A stretch of DNA of 64,000 nt from CADEDH01 sp965216205 (lineage in GTDB: Bacteria; Actinomycetota; Acidimicrobiia; Acidimicrobiales; SZUA-35). Both the position numbers and the translations under genes were made by a program. The notes under the pieces were generated by a model, which worked only from the letters and a program-made list of their open reading frames with translations, was not told the origin of the DNA and did not search any database. Position 1 is the stretch's first letter. Each line of letters starts with the position of its first letter. The DNA is taken from contig OZ244139.1 in the NCBI GenBank assembly GCA_965216205.1, positions 5,766,001 through 5,830,000 on the forward strand. Reading direction: 5' to 3'. Of the stretch, positions 17,829-25,811 are shown piece by piece.

Positions 17829-18608
17829 ATGGATCACGGTGCGGCCGCGGAGGAACTGCTCGACTGGCGACGGAGCGGGAGGGTCGAAGCCGATCTGCCA
17901 CCGTCGCTCCGACCGGGCGACCTCCACGCCGCCTACGCCATCCAATCCCTCCTCGTCGACCGTCTGCTTCCCGACGGCGAAGAGGCGATCGGCTACAAGT
18001 GCGCCTGCACCAGCGAGATCGCCCAGCAGGCGCTCGCCATCGACCGGCCGGTATTCGGGCGGTTGCTGTCGCACACCACGTCGGAGTCGGGGGCGGAGCT
18101 TCCGGCCGATCGTTTCACCCACCGGGTGATCGAGGCCGAGTTCGGCATCCAGGTCGCAAGCGACGTCGAGCCGCAGCCCGGCGGCCACACCGCCGCGTCG
18201 ATCGCCGAGCACGTCGGGGCGGTGATCCCGGCGATCGAGATCGTCGACTACCGCTTCGTCGACTGGTCGGTCGGGGCGTTGCCGGTGGCGGCTGACAATG
18301 CCATCCACGGCTGGTGGATCGCTGGCGAGCCCGTCACCGACTGGCAAGCCGGTGATCTCGGCACCACCGAGGTGACCGTGCGGTCGAACGGTGAGGTCAT
18401 CACCACCGGCACGGGCGCCAACGTGCTGGGTCACCCGCTCAACGTGCTGGCCTGGCTGGCCGACGAGCTGCCCCGCTTCGGCCGCCAACTCCGCTCCGGC
18501 GATCTCGTGACCACTGGCGTCGTCACCGACGTGTTCGAAGCCGCCGTCGGCGACACGATCATCGCTGAGTTCGCCGGCCTCGGCTCGGTCGAGGTCACCT
18601 TCAGCTGA
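17829..18608 (+). CDS. 2-keto-4-pentenoate hydratase-like protein
   Basis: A 259-residue member of the fumarylacetoacetate hydrolase / MhpD superfamily. Landmarks are AIGYKCACTS at residue about 55, the metal-binding VIEAEFGIQV, AIEIVDYRF, and the C-terminal ANVLGHPLNVLAWLADEL typical of hydratases. Enzymes of this type hydrate 2-hydroxypentadienoate in meta-cleavage pathways of aromatic or steroid degradation. ATG 17829 is the first start in the frame after the upstream gene. The monooxygenase upstream could belong to the same catabolic route, but the hairpin between them argues against simple co-transcription. Confidence 0.88.
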   Translation: MDHGAAAEELLDWRRSGRVEADLPPSLRPGDLHAAYAIQSLLVDRLLPDGEEAIGYKCACTSEIAQQALAIDRPVFGRLLSHTTSESGAELPADRFTHRVIEAEFGIQVASDVEPQPGGHTAASIAEHVGAVIPAIEIVDYRFVDWSVGALPVAADNAIHGWWIAGEPVTDWQAGDLGTTEVTVRSNGEVITTGTGANVLGHPLNVLAWLADELPRFGRQLRSGDLVTTGVVTDVFEAAVGDTIIAEFAGLGSVEVTFS

Positions 18609-18700
18609 AATTGCATCCAGACTGCTGTCGGCCCTCAGCCGCGACCTTGACCTCTGCGCAGGTCTGTATGCCTTGCTTGATCGACGGCAGGCTCACGACT

Positions 18701-19135
18701 CTACGGATTCGGTAGTTCGTGTTCCTCGACGAGCAGTGGCCAATGGTGCCCTCTGCGTAGAACAACGGAACGGAAATGGCGGAAATCCCAGGTGAGGATC
18801 GCCGCATTGCGACGTTCGGCCATCGCCATGACCGTCAGGTCGGTCAGGTCCGCGCCGGAGTCCTGGCAGCGGGCCGCGAGCTCGAGGGCCAAACGGAGTT
18901 CGGGATCAGCCGGCGCGTCGAACTGGTGGACCCCATCGAGAAGTGATGAAACGAAGACGATCGAAGCGGTCGGGTGACCACGGCTGCGGAGCAGCAGATC
19001 GACCTCGGTGATGATTGGCCACGGCACAAGAACCTGACGCCCCGCCCGTGCCAACAGCTGAACGGCAAACCGGTGGCGCTCCCCTTCGTTCCGATTGAGC
19101 GCAGACACCAGCGGACCGGTGTCGCAGACGATCAG
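18701..19135 (-). CDS. vapC: PIN-domain toxin VapC, probable CTG start
   Basis: The PIN core needs its first Asp, found here in LIVCDTGPLVSALNR, but no ATG, GTG or TTG lies upstream of it in this frame. A GTG at 19108 would delete that Asp. The only fitting start is CTG at 19135, which overlaps the antitoxin TGA as CTGA, the counterpart of the common ATGA overlap. With it the protein is 144 residues and keeps the PIN acidic set (D, E in ITEVDLLL, D in DLTDLTVM, D in LTWDFRHF). VapC toxins cut RNA and are neutralised by VapB. Confidence 0.8.
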   Translation of the reverse strand: MIVCDTGPLVSALNRNEGERHRFAVQLLARAGRQVLVPWPIITEVDLLLRSRGHPTASIVFVSSLLDGVHQFDAPADPELRLALELAARCQDSGADLTDLTVMAMAERRNAAILTWDFRHFRSVVLRRGHHWPLLVEEHELPNP

Positions 19136-19341
19136 CTGGCGAGGCGTGACAACACCTCGTCAACCCGTAGTGACAGATCATCGTCGTCGTCGACAATGCC
19201 TGCGTAGGGCAGCTCTTGGAGTTCGGCACCGGCGAGTTCCGCCATCAATGCAGAGAACGTGACGCCTCGTCGAGTCGCTTCTTCGTCGAGGCGTTTTGCC
19301 AGGCCGGGCGGGAGCGAGATGGTTCGTCGAACTGAGGCCAT
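19132..19341 (-). CDS. vapB: Antitoxin VapB (ribbon-helix-helix)
   Basis: A 69-residue antitoxin starting at ATG 19341 (MASVRRTISLPPGLAKRLDE). The VRRTISLP strand followed by two helices is a ribbon-helix-helix DNA-binding domain; the acidic C-terminal half (IVDDDDDLSLRVDEVL) is the likely toxin-wrapping part. It precedes vapC and overlaps it by four bases. Two GAGTATGA copies upstream are candidate autoregulation sites. Confidence 0.85.
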   Translation of the reverse strand: MASVRRTISLPPGLAKRLDEEATRRGVTFSALMAELAGAELQELPYAGIVDDDDDLSLRVDEVLSRLAS

Positions 19342-19346
19342 GACTT

Positions 19347-19368
19347 GAGTATGAACCAAAGAGTATGA
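19347..19368. promoter_or_regulatory. Direct repeat upstream of vapB, putative operator
   Basis: GAGTATGA occurs at 19347-19354 and 19361-19368, 14 bases apart, immediately upstream of vapB (TCATACTC on the coding strand, which also resembles a -10 box). Ribbon-helix-helix antitoxins often bind such closely spaced repeats to repress their own promoter. Confidence 0.55.
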
Positions 19369-19474
19369 GAATCCAACTCGGTTCGGTCGAGATCGCTCTC
19401 ACCTGTTGGGAAGCCCGGACATCCATGGCGCTGTTTCGTTCGATCGGTCGGCGTCCTGCGCGATACTGGCGATC

Positions 19475-21337
19475 GTGCAGCTCTCGCTCCTTGGCTCGAC
19501 GGAGCTGACCGCCTCGGGGGGACAGCGGATCGAGGTCGGTTCGCGCCGTCAACGGCAGGTCCTGGCTGTTCTCGGTCTGCACCGGGGACAGGTGGTCGAC
19601 GTCGACCGCCTCGTCGATCTCGTCTGGGGTGACGACGCCCCGGCCAGGCGGGCCGCGGCGGTGCAGACCGTTGTGTCGCGGCTTCGTCGGCTCCTCACCG
19701 ATCCGCTGGTGATCGAAACCAAGCCCGATGGCTACCTGTTCGAATGCCCGGAGACGAACCTCGACCTGACCAGTTTCCAGCGCCTCGTCGACCGTCTCCG
19801 GACCGAACCGGTCGATGGCCGACCCGACCTGGCCGAAGACGCGCTGTCGCTCTGGCGAGGCGAGCCGGTGGCCGACCTCGACCATCCCGACCTCGAAGCG
19901 GAGCGGCAGCGCCTACTCGAACTGCGTATCGAGGTGACCGAAACCCGGGCTGAGGCGTTGGTTCACGTGGGCCGGCATCGGGAGGCGTTGGAGGTTGCGG
20001 AGCAGCTGGTTCGCGATCACCCGTACCGGGAACGACCGGTGGCCACGTTGATGCGGTCGCTGTACGCCACCGGTCGGCAGGCCGATGCGCTGGCGACGTT
20101 CGCCGATCTCCGGACGCGGTTGCTGAACGATCTCGGCGTCGACCCGTCGGGCGACCTCCGTGATCTGGAGATGGCGATCCTCCGCCAGGATCTGGCAGCG
20201 GATCCTCCGGCGTTTCACCGCGGCAACGGTTCCGATGTAGCCGACGCCGCCGAACGGCACGACTGGGTCGACGTCACCGACCGAGTCGACCGCGATGACT
20301 GGGTCGACGTCACGCCAGCCGAACGCAATGAACGGCTGGACAACGCCGAACGGGCTGGCGATGTCGATCGGGCCGGCCGGTCGGAGCGTGCCGGCCAAGG
20401 CGATCGCGCCGACCGTGCAGCAGACGTGGCTGACCGTGGCGGACAGAGCCTCGACTCGACCAGCAGAGCCGGTGGCAGCAAGCCGCCGCTCGGTCAGACG
20501 ATCCGCATGTGCACCACGCCGGATGGCACGGGTCTCGCCTACGCCGTCTCCGGCCACGGGCCGTGGCTGGTCAAGGCGGCCAACTGGATGACCCATCTCG
20601 ACTACGACTGGGAGTCGCCGATCTGGCGGCACTGGAACGAGGGTCTGAGCCGCAGTAACACCTTGCTTCGCTACGACGAGCGGGGCTGTGGGCTGTCCGA
20701 CCACGAGGTCGACCGGTTCACGTTCGAGGCGTGGGTCGACGATCTCGCTTCGGTCGTCGACGCCGCCGGTCTCGACCGGTTTCCCCTCCTCGGCATCTCG
20801 CAGGGCGGGGCGGTGGCGATCGCCTATGCGGTCCGTCACCCGGAGCGGGTCAGCAAGCTGGTGCTGTTCGGCGCCTACCCCCAGGGTCGTGGGGTGCGGG
20901 CGGCGACCCCGGAGCAGCAGCGGGAAGCCGACCTCCACATCGAGCTCGCCCGGATCGGGTGGGGAACCAACGAGCCGACGTTCCGGCAGGTGTTCACCTC
21001 CCAGTTCATGCCGGAGGGCACCCAGGAGCAGTGGGAGACCTTCAACGAGCTGCAGCGGCGGACGTGCTCGGCGGAGAACGCCGTCCGGTTCATGGAGGTG
21101 TTCGCTGCGATCGACGTCGTCGACCTCGCCCGGCAGGTGCAGTGCCCTGCGTTGATCATGCACTCCCGCAACGAGCTGCGGGTCCCGTTCGAAACGGCGA
21201 GGCACCTGGCGTCGTTGATCCCCGACGGTCAGCTCGTGCCACTCGAGAGCAGCAACCACATCCTGCTCAGCACCGAGCCAGCGTGGCAGCACTTCCTCGC
21301 CGAGCTCGACCGCTTCCTCACCGCCGACGACCAGTAG
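19475..21337 (+). CDS. SARP/BTAD regulator fused to an alpha/beta hydrolase
   Basis: The 620-residue protein starts with an OmpR-like winged helix (about 1-90), then the all-helical BTAD domain of SARP activators (about 95-240, ending LNDLGVDPSGDLRDLEM). A charged Asp/Arg linker with two DWVDVT copies runs to about residue 350. The rest is an alpha/beta hydrolase with nucleophile elbow GISQGGA, LIMHSRNELRVPF for the acid and SSNHILL for the His. GTG 19475 is chosen because the family begins VQLSLLG. The hydrolase may sense or process a ligand; the DNA target is unknown. Confidence 0.85.
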   Translation: MQLSLLGSTELTASGGQRIEVGSRRQRQVLAVLGLHRGQVVDVDRLVDLVWGDDAPARRAAAVQTVVSRLRRLLTDPLVIETKPDGYLFECPETNLDLTSFQRLVDRLRTEPVDGRPDLAEDALSLWRGEPVADLDHPDLEAERQRLLELRIEVTETRAEALVHVGRHREALEVAEQLVRDHPYRERPVATLMRSLYATGRQADALATFADLRTRLLNDLGVDPSGDLRDLEMAILRQDLAADPPAFHRGNGSDVADAAERHDWVDVTDRVDRDDWVDVTPAERNERLDNAERAGDVDRAGRSERAGQGDRADRAADVADRGGQSLDSTSRAGGSKPPLGQTIRMCTTPDGTGLAYAVSGHGPWLVKAANWMTHLDYDWESPIWRHWNEGLSRSNTLLRYDERGCGLSDHEVDRFTFEAWVDDLASVVDAAGLDRFPLLGISQGGAVAIAYAVRHPERVSKLVLFGAYPQGRGVRAATPEQQREADLHIELARIGWGTNEPTFRQVFTSQFMPEGTQEQWETFNELQRRTCSAENAVRFMEVFAAIDVVDLARQVQCPALIMHSRNELRVPFETARHLASLIPDGQLVPLESSNHILLSTEPAWQHFLAELDRFLTADDQ

Positions 21338-21390
21338 CGGTAGCGGCCGACCACTCCCGGTCCGTCGCGTTCCTCGTCGGGTCGGCCGTC

Positions 21391-21690
21391 GTGGGTTCGC
21401 CTCTGGCAGCGGGGCCGCGCCGTGCCAAAGCGGTGGGTTCGCTCGCTCTGGCAGCGATCTGCACCGGGGTCGCGCGCAGGATCTGCCAGGGCCTGAGGCG
21501 TGGTTGCTCTGGCAGCGTTTTGCACCGGCGTCGCCCGCAGGATCTGCCAGGGCCGGGGGCGTGGTTGCTTTGGCAGCGTTTTGCACCGGCGTCGCGCGCA
21601 GGATCTGCCAGGGCCAGCGTGGGCCCCGCCTTTGGCAGCGTTTCTGCTCGGGTGGTGTGCGTGGAATCTGCCAGCGCCGGGATCGAAGGC
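21391..21690. repeat. Array of ~61-bp units, each a CTGGCAG/CTGCCAG hairpin
   Basis: CTGGCAG or TTGGCAG starts at 21403, 21448, 21509, 21570 and 21631, the last four spaced 61 bp. The last four are each followed about 30 bases later by CTGCCAG, so each unit can fold into a stem-loop; the first unit is shortened. Between the arms the copies share blocks such as TGCACCGGCGTCGC and GCAGGATCTGCCAGGGC. The array occupies the space between two convergent genes and could act in termination, but no T-runs are present. Confidence 0.9.
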
Positions 21691-21702
21691 TCCGGTCGGG
21701 TG

Positions 21703-21969
21703 TCAGGCGGGCGACGGCGGGGGAGGTGACGATCGCCACTCGAGGGTGTCGACCAGGGCGATCAGCCGGTCGGGGAGCGCGGGGTGGCGATCGGCGGCGT
21801 CGTGGCGCACGGCGTGGAGCATCGATGCTGCCCGGCCGCGCTCGTCGGCTTCCAAGTAGGTGATGAGTACGGCGGCGCGATCGTCAAGGGGGAACTGATG
21901 ATGGTCGTAGTCGACGAGCAACGTTCTCAGATCGGGGGCGACGTCGGTTTCGAACCACTCGACTGCCAT
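21703..21969 (-). CDS. Small hypothetical protein
   Basis: An 88-residue soluble protein starting at ATG 21969 (MAVEWFETDVAPDLRTLLVD). It is predicted helical with several His residues (DYDHHQF, MLHAVRHDAADRH) and a proline-rich end. No family is recognised. Codon use matches its neighbours, so it is probably real. The region upstream is the divergent promoter of the DUF6529 cluster. Confidence 0.55.
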   Translation of the reverse strand: MAVEWFETDVAPDLRTLLVDYDHHQFPLDDRAAVLITYLEADERGRAASMLHAVRHDAADRHPALPDRLIALVDTLEWRSSPPPPSPA

Positions 21970-22107
21970 ACGAGAAACGTACCGACGGCTCCTTTCAGGC
22001 CGCTGTCGGGGCTTCGTTGGTGGTGACACCGACCTGAAAGCGAGGCGAAGGCGACGCGACAGCGACCGGACCGCGGGGTGAAAGCGCTTGCCGTCATCGT
22101 CGTCGTC

Positions 22108-22905
22108 ATGTCCGAACGCCCCACACCGCCGTCGATGGCCGACCCGACAATCGTCCACAGCCACGTCACCGGCGCCGCCGATCCCACCATCGTGCACGCT
22201 CACGTCGCCGGTTCCGACGACCCGACGGTCGTGCACGCCAATGTCGCCGGCGCCGACGACCCGACGGTCATGCACTCGCACGTTGCCGGCTCGTACGACC
22301 CGACCATCGCCCACAGCCACGCCGGCGCCGGTACTGCAAGCGCAGCGGCCGTTCCCACAACCGCCGGCCCGTCGATGGCCCCGGTACTCGCCGCCGCGGC
22401 GATCGGTGGTGCGGTGTCGCTGTCGCTCGGGGTCTACGGCCGCATCCACGGGCCCACCGGGGAGACGATCTTCGCCTTCGGGTTCCCAACGCTGCTGTCG
22501 ATGAAAGCCTGGTTCACCACCGTCGCCGCGGCCCTCGGGATCTTTCAGGCGCTGTCGGCGGCGTGGATGTGGGGTCGGCTGCCCGGCCTCGGCGTCGCCC
22601 CGTCCCGAGTGGCCACCTGGCACCGGTGGACCGGCACGCTCGCCTTCTTCTTCACCCTCCCGGTCGCCTACCACTGTCTCTGGTCGCTCGGCTTCCAAGA
22701 CACCAACCTTCGGGTTCTCGCCCACTCGATCCTCGGCTGCGCCTTCTACGGAGCATTGACGGCCAAGCTGCTGCTCCTGCGCTCGAGGCGCCTTCCCGGA
22801 TGGACCCTGCCAGTCGCCGGTGGGCTGCTCGTTGCGGTCCTCACCGCCATCTGGTTCACGTCGTCGCTGTGGTTCTTCACCACCGTCGGCTTCCCCGGCA
22901 TCTGA
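22108..22905 (+). CDS. DUF6529-like membrane protein with His-rich N-terminal repeats
   Basis: A 265-residue protein. Residues about 12-75 hold five copies of a 13-residue unit of the form DPTxxH(S/A)HVAGxx, giving repeated HxH pairs. The rest has about four transmembrane helices with the DUF6529 pattern: WHRWTGTLAFFFTLPVAYHC, RVLAHSILGCAFYGA and RRLPGWTLPVAGGLL. Conserved His residues in these helices suggest heme or metal binding, as in membrane electron carriers; this is inference. ATG 22108 is chosen over a GTG 30 bases earlier. It leads a three-gene set with a cupredoxin and a COG4315 lipoprotein. Confidence 0.8.
   Translation: MSERPTPPSMADPTIVHSHVTGAADPTIVHAHVAGSDDPTVVHANVAGADDPTVMHSHVAGSYDPTIAHSHAGAGTASAAAVPTTAGPSMAPVLAAAAIGGAVSLSLGVYGRIHGPTGETIFAFGFPTLLSMKAWFTTVAAALGIFQALSAAWMWGRLPGLGVAPSRVATWHRWTGTLAFFFTLPVAYHCLWSLGFQDTNLRVLAHSILGCAFYGALTAKLLLLRSRRLPGWTLPVAGGLLVAVLTAIWFTSSLWFFTTVGFPGI
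22141..22332 (+). repeat. Five in-frame 39-bp repeats encoding DPTxxHxHVAG units
   Basis: Four 39-bp copies and one 36-bp copy code for DPTIVHSHVTGAA, DPTIVHAHVAGSD, DPTVVHANVAGAD, DPTVMHSHVAGSY and DPTIAHSHAGAG. Protein identity is higher than DNA identity, so the repeat is kept by selection on the protein rather than being a fresh DNA duplication. Confidence 0.9.
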
Positions 22906-23027
22906 CCCACCCCAGCGCTCCACACCAGCTCCCCGCCTCGACGCCGCCGCAGCGGTGGCTCCGTCGAGCCCCACGACTCGCAATCCACAACCCGTCACCC
23001 AATCCAGCACCCCGAGAAGGACACGAC

Positions 23028-23585
23028 ATGACCCGCCTCTTCACCCCAACCCTCGCCCTGATCATCGCCGGCGGACTCGCCGGTGGCATCGCACTCGCCC
23101 GCCCGGCGAGCTCGGGCGATGGCGCCGACCAGGCAGCCGCAGCGACGGTACCGGCCGACGAGGCGTCGGCCGGTACCGATGGCGCCACCAGCGCCGACGA
23201 CCCCGGCTACCGCACCGGCACCCGAACCGGCAATCGTGGCGGCACACCCCCGGCCGCTGACGACAGCGGCTCCGGATCGCCCGCCCCGCCCGCTGACGGC
23301 AGCGAGAGCGAGGGCGCCGATGGCGGCAACGTCGCCGGCGTCACCGTCTCCATCGAAGACTTCACCTTCGCCGGACCCCAGAGCGTGGCCCCCGGTGCGC
23401 CGATCGAGGTCACCAACCTCGACGCCGCCGCCCACACGCTCACCTTCCGGTCGGGCGAGGTCGACACCGGAAGCCTCAGCAACGGGGCGACCGCCACCGT
23501 CGAAGCCCCGACCACCCCCGGCACCTACGACTTCTTCTGCTCGATCCACCCCTCGATGGAGGGCCAGATCACCGTCGCCAGCTGA
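23028..23585 (+). CDS. Cupredoxin (plastocyanin-like), membrane-anchored or secreted
   Basis: A 185-residue protein with an N-terminal hydrophobic segment (FTPTLALIIAGGLAGGIALA), a long Ser/Gly/Asp/Pro linker (about 30-100) and a C-terminal blue-copper domain. The copper ligands are visible: His in AAHTLTF, then Cys, His and Met in FFCSIHPSM. It is likely an extracytoplasmic single-electron carrier or copper-binding protein. ATG 23028 has GAGAAGG eight bases upstream. Its neighbours suggest that it exchanges electrons with the DUF6529 protein. Confidence 0.88.
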   Translation: MTRLFTPTLALIIAGGLAGGIALARPASSGDGADQAAAATVPADEASAGTDGATSADDPGYRTGTRTGNRGGTPPAADDSGSGSPAPPADGSESEGADGGNVAGVTVSIEDFTFAGPQSVAPGAPIEVTNLDAAAHTLTFRSGEVDTGSLSNGATATVEAPTTPGTYDFFCSIHPSMEGQITVAS

Positions 23586-23696
23586 CGAGGCCCGCCCCAG
23601 GCGGCCCGAGACAGCAGGTGAATCGTCGAGCCCGGCGCGGCCAGACGAAACCCAACAAACCAACACCAACCCACCACACATGGAGGACGCATCATC

Positions 23697-24725
23697 ATGC
23701 GTAGCAAGATCCTGGCCGCCACCATCGGCCTCGCACTAACCCTCGCCGCTTGCGGCGAGTCCAGCAACGACACGGAGTCGGCAGCAGCCGAATCACCCGT
23801 CGTCGAATCACAATCGGCCGCCGACGGCACAACCCCCGTCGACGTCCTCGCCGGCGACTCGAGCCTCGGCCCGATCCTGACCGGTCCCGACGGCCGCACC
23901 CTGTACGGCTTCACCAACGACGTCGACGCCATCAGCACCTGCTACGGCACCTGTGCCGACGCCTGGCCGCCGGTGATCGTATCCGACGACTGGACCGCCG
24001 GTCCCGGCCTCGACTTCGGCATCTTCGCCACCACCGTGCGTGAAGACGGGCAGACGCAGCTGGTTGCCGGCCAGTGGCCGCTGTACTACTTCGCTGGTGA
24101 CGCCGCTCCCGGTGATCTGACGGGTCAAGGGTCGGGCAACGTCTGGTTCGCCGTGGACACCGACGGCGGACTGATCAAGGACGACGCCGGAGACTCCGAG
24201 ACCAGCGACGACACCGAGGCGGCTGCTGCCGCCGACGGCGCCGACGCTCAGTCCTCGGACTCCGACTCCGGCGAGGGCTCGAGCGCAGCCGCCGATGGCT
24301 CGGCGATCGTGTCCCCGGGCTCCACCGATCTCGGCGAAGTCCTGATCGACGAGGCCGGTCTGACCCTCTACGGGTTCCTCAACGACCGTGAGGCTGGCGG
24401 CCCGTCGTGCAACGACGCCTGCGCCGACGCCTGGCCGCCGGTGCTCCTCGTCGACGGTGAGCTCCCCGACGGGCTCGACCCCGAGGTCTTCTCGGTCGTG
24501 ACCCGTGACGACGGCGACTTCCAGCTCGCCGCCGGCATCTGGCCGCTGTACCGGTTCGCCGGCGACGCCGCCCCCGGCGATGTCAACGGCCAGGGCTCGG
24601 GCGACGTCTGGTTCGCCGTCGACAGCGAAGGCAAGCTCGTCGGCGCCCCGGGTGCAGCAGCCGCCGACTCGGGCGACTCGAGCGACGACGCAGACGACTC
24701 CGACTCCGAGGACGACGGCTACTGA
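23697..24725 (+). CDS. COG4315-type lipoprotein with two secreted-repeat domains
   Basis: The 342-residue product begins with a lipoprotein signal ending LTLAACGES (lipobox Cys at residue 19). Two related domains follow (about 45-165 and 200-318), each with a LYGF strand, a paired-Cys CADAWPP segment, AGxWPLYxFAGDAAPGD and GQGSGxVWFAVD, the PF03640-like secreted repeat. Acidic linkers separate them and form the C-terminus. Such proteins sit outside the membrane and often occur with cupredoxins and DUF6529 proteins; role unknown, probably redox. It is the third gene of the set and is followed by a strong hairpin. Confidence 0.85.
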   Translation: MRSKILAATIGLALTLAACGESSNDTESAAAESPVVESQSAADGTTPVDVLAGDSSLGPILTGPDGRTLYGFTNDVDAISTCYGTCADAWPPVIVSDDWTAGPGLDFGIFATTVREDGQTQLVAGQWPLYYFAGDAAPGDLTGQGSGNVWFAVDTDGGLIKDDAGDSETSDDTEAAAAADGADAQSSDSDSGEGSSAAADGSAIVSPGSTDLGEVLIDEAGLTLYGFLNDREAGGPSCNDACADAWPPVLLVDGELPDGLDPEVFSVVTRDDGDFQLAAGIWPLYRFAGDAAPGDVNGQGSGDVWFAVDSEGKLVGAPGAAAADSGDSSDDADDSDSEDDGY

Positions 24726-24748
24726 TCACTCACTGAACACCCAAATCC

Positions 24749-24807
24749 AACGGGGTCCCCCTTCCCCGTTTCCACGGATCCCGGCCGGCTCCCCTCGGCC
24801 GGGATCC
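24749..24807 (+). terminator. Double hairpin terminator after the lipoprotein gene
   Basis: A first stem AACGGGG/CCCCGTT (24749-24770) is followed by a perfect 12-bp stem GGATCCCGGCCG/CGGCCGGGATCC (24776-24807) with loop GCTCCCCT. No clear T-run follows, as is common in actinobacteria. It separates the plus-strand redox cluster from the convergent secreted-protein operon. Confidence 0.75.
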
Positions 24808-24860
24808 GGCGCGTTGCAGCGCAAGTGAGTTCAGGTCTCCGTCGTGCCCTTCGCGGGAGG

Positions 24861-25808
24861 TCAGCTTTCGACCGCCTGGATCTCGGCGACGACGACTGGT
24901 CGTGCTGAGCTGATGACGATGTCGGGCAGCGGGCCGCCGCAGACTGGGATCGAGCAGGTGTAGCTGGCTTCCCAGGTGACATCGAGTGCGATCTCTTGGT
25001 CGATGATCGCCGTCGAGCGGGTGAACACGATCGAACAGTCTGATGGTTGGGCGTCGTCGCCGCCGATGCCGAACACATACGGTTCCATCTGGTCGCCGGT
25101 GCAGACCGCTGAGTCGTCACCGCCCGACCATTCAGCGAGTGCTGGGACTGCGGTTGCGGTCACGGAGAACCCGGGGACCGATGCCACCGCGGAGACCGGG
25201 GTCGCCCACGCGGCCTCGTCGACCCACAGGAAGGTGGTCATCTGGGTCACCAGTGGAATGTCGTCGTCGCCAGGTGGGGAGCTGATCGGGTTGAACGCCA
25301 CGACGGGGGTGCGCGAGTAGGCGTCGGAGATCAGCGCATCGATCACGGGGGTCGGCGGGGCTTCCCCGACGGTGTAGAAGGTGTAGGCGTCGAACCCGAG
25401 CGGTCCCTGGCCGACGCGGTCGGGGCAAAAGATCACATGCGTCTCCTCGGGGAAGACCGAGTTGTCGACATTGATCGACGCGATATCGCTCCGACCCGTC
25501 ACGTAGGGAACGTTGGCTTCGGCCCGGTCGAAGATGCAGCCATCGAAATACGACGAACCGGTCGAAATCGGCGTCGTTCCAGGGCCACCAGGCGTCGTCT
25601 CGGTCACCCCGACCCAGAGATCACTGCCGTCCACACCCGCACCACCTCGACCCTCCTGATAACTCTCGCTGCCATCGGAGGGCGGTGCCGTCGTCGTGGG
25701 CGGCGTGGTGGTGGGAGGCGGTGGTGTTGGCTCTGCGAGGGCAGGCGAACCCAACGCTCCAAGAGCCGCCACGAACAGCGCGGTCCCGACGACGGCACGC
25801 TTCAGCAT
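24861..25808 (-). CDS. Secreted hypothetical protein
   Basis: A 315-residue protein with a Sec signal peptide (VVGTALFVAALGALGSPALA, cleavage after ALA near residue 25), then a Pro/Thr-rich linker and a Cys-containing domain rich in beta strands. Cys residues (GCIFD, VIFCPD, AVCTGD, DCSIVF, YTCSIPVCGG) suggest disulfides. No family is recognised. It starts three bases after the stop of the upstream lipoprotein gene and is surely co-transcribed with it. Confidence 0.7.
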   Translation of the reverse strand: MLKRAVVGTALFVAALGALGSPALAEPTPPPPTTTPPTTTAPPSDGSESYQEGRGGAGVDGSDLWVGVTETTPGGPGTTPISTGSSYFDGCIFDRAEANVPYVTGRSDIASINVDNSVFPEETHVIFCPDRVGQGPLGFDAYTFYTVGEAPPTPVIDALISDAYSRTPVVAFNPISSPPGDDDIPLVTQMTTFLWVDEAAWATPVSAVASVPGFSVTATAVPALAEWSGGDDSAVCTGDQMEPYVFGIGGDDAQPSDCSIVFTRSTAIIDQEIALDVTWEASYTCSIPVCGGPLPDIVISSARPVVVAEIQAVES

Positions 25809-25811
25809 GGC

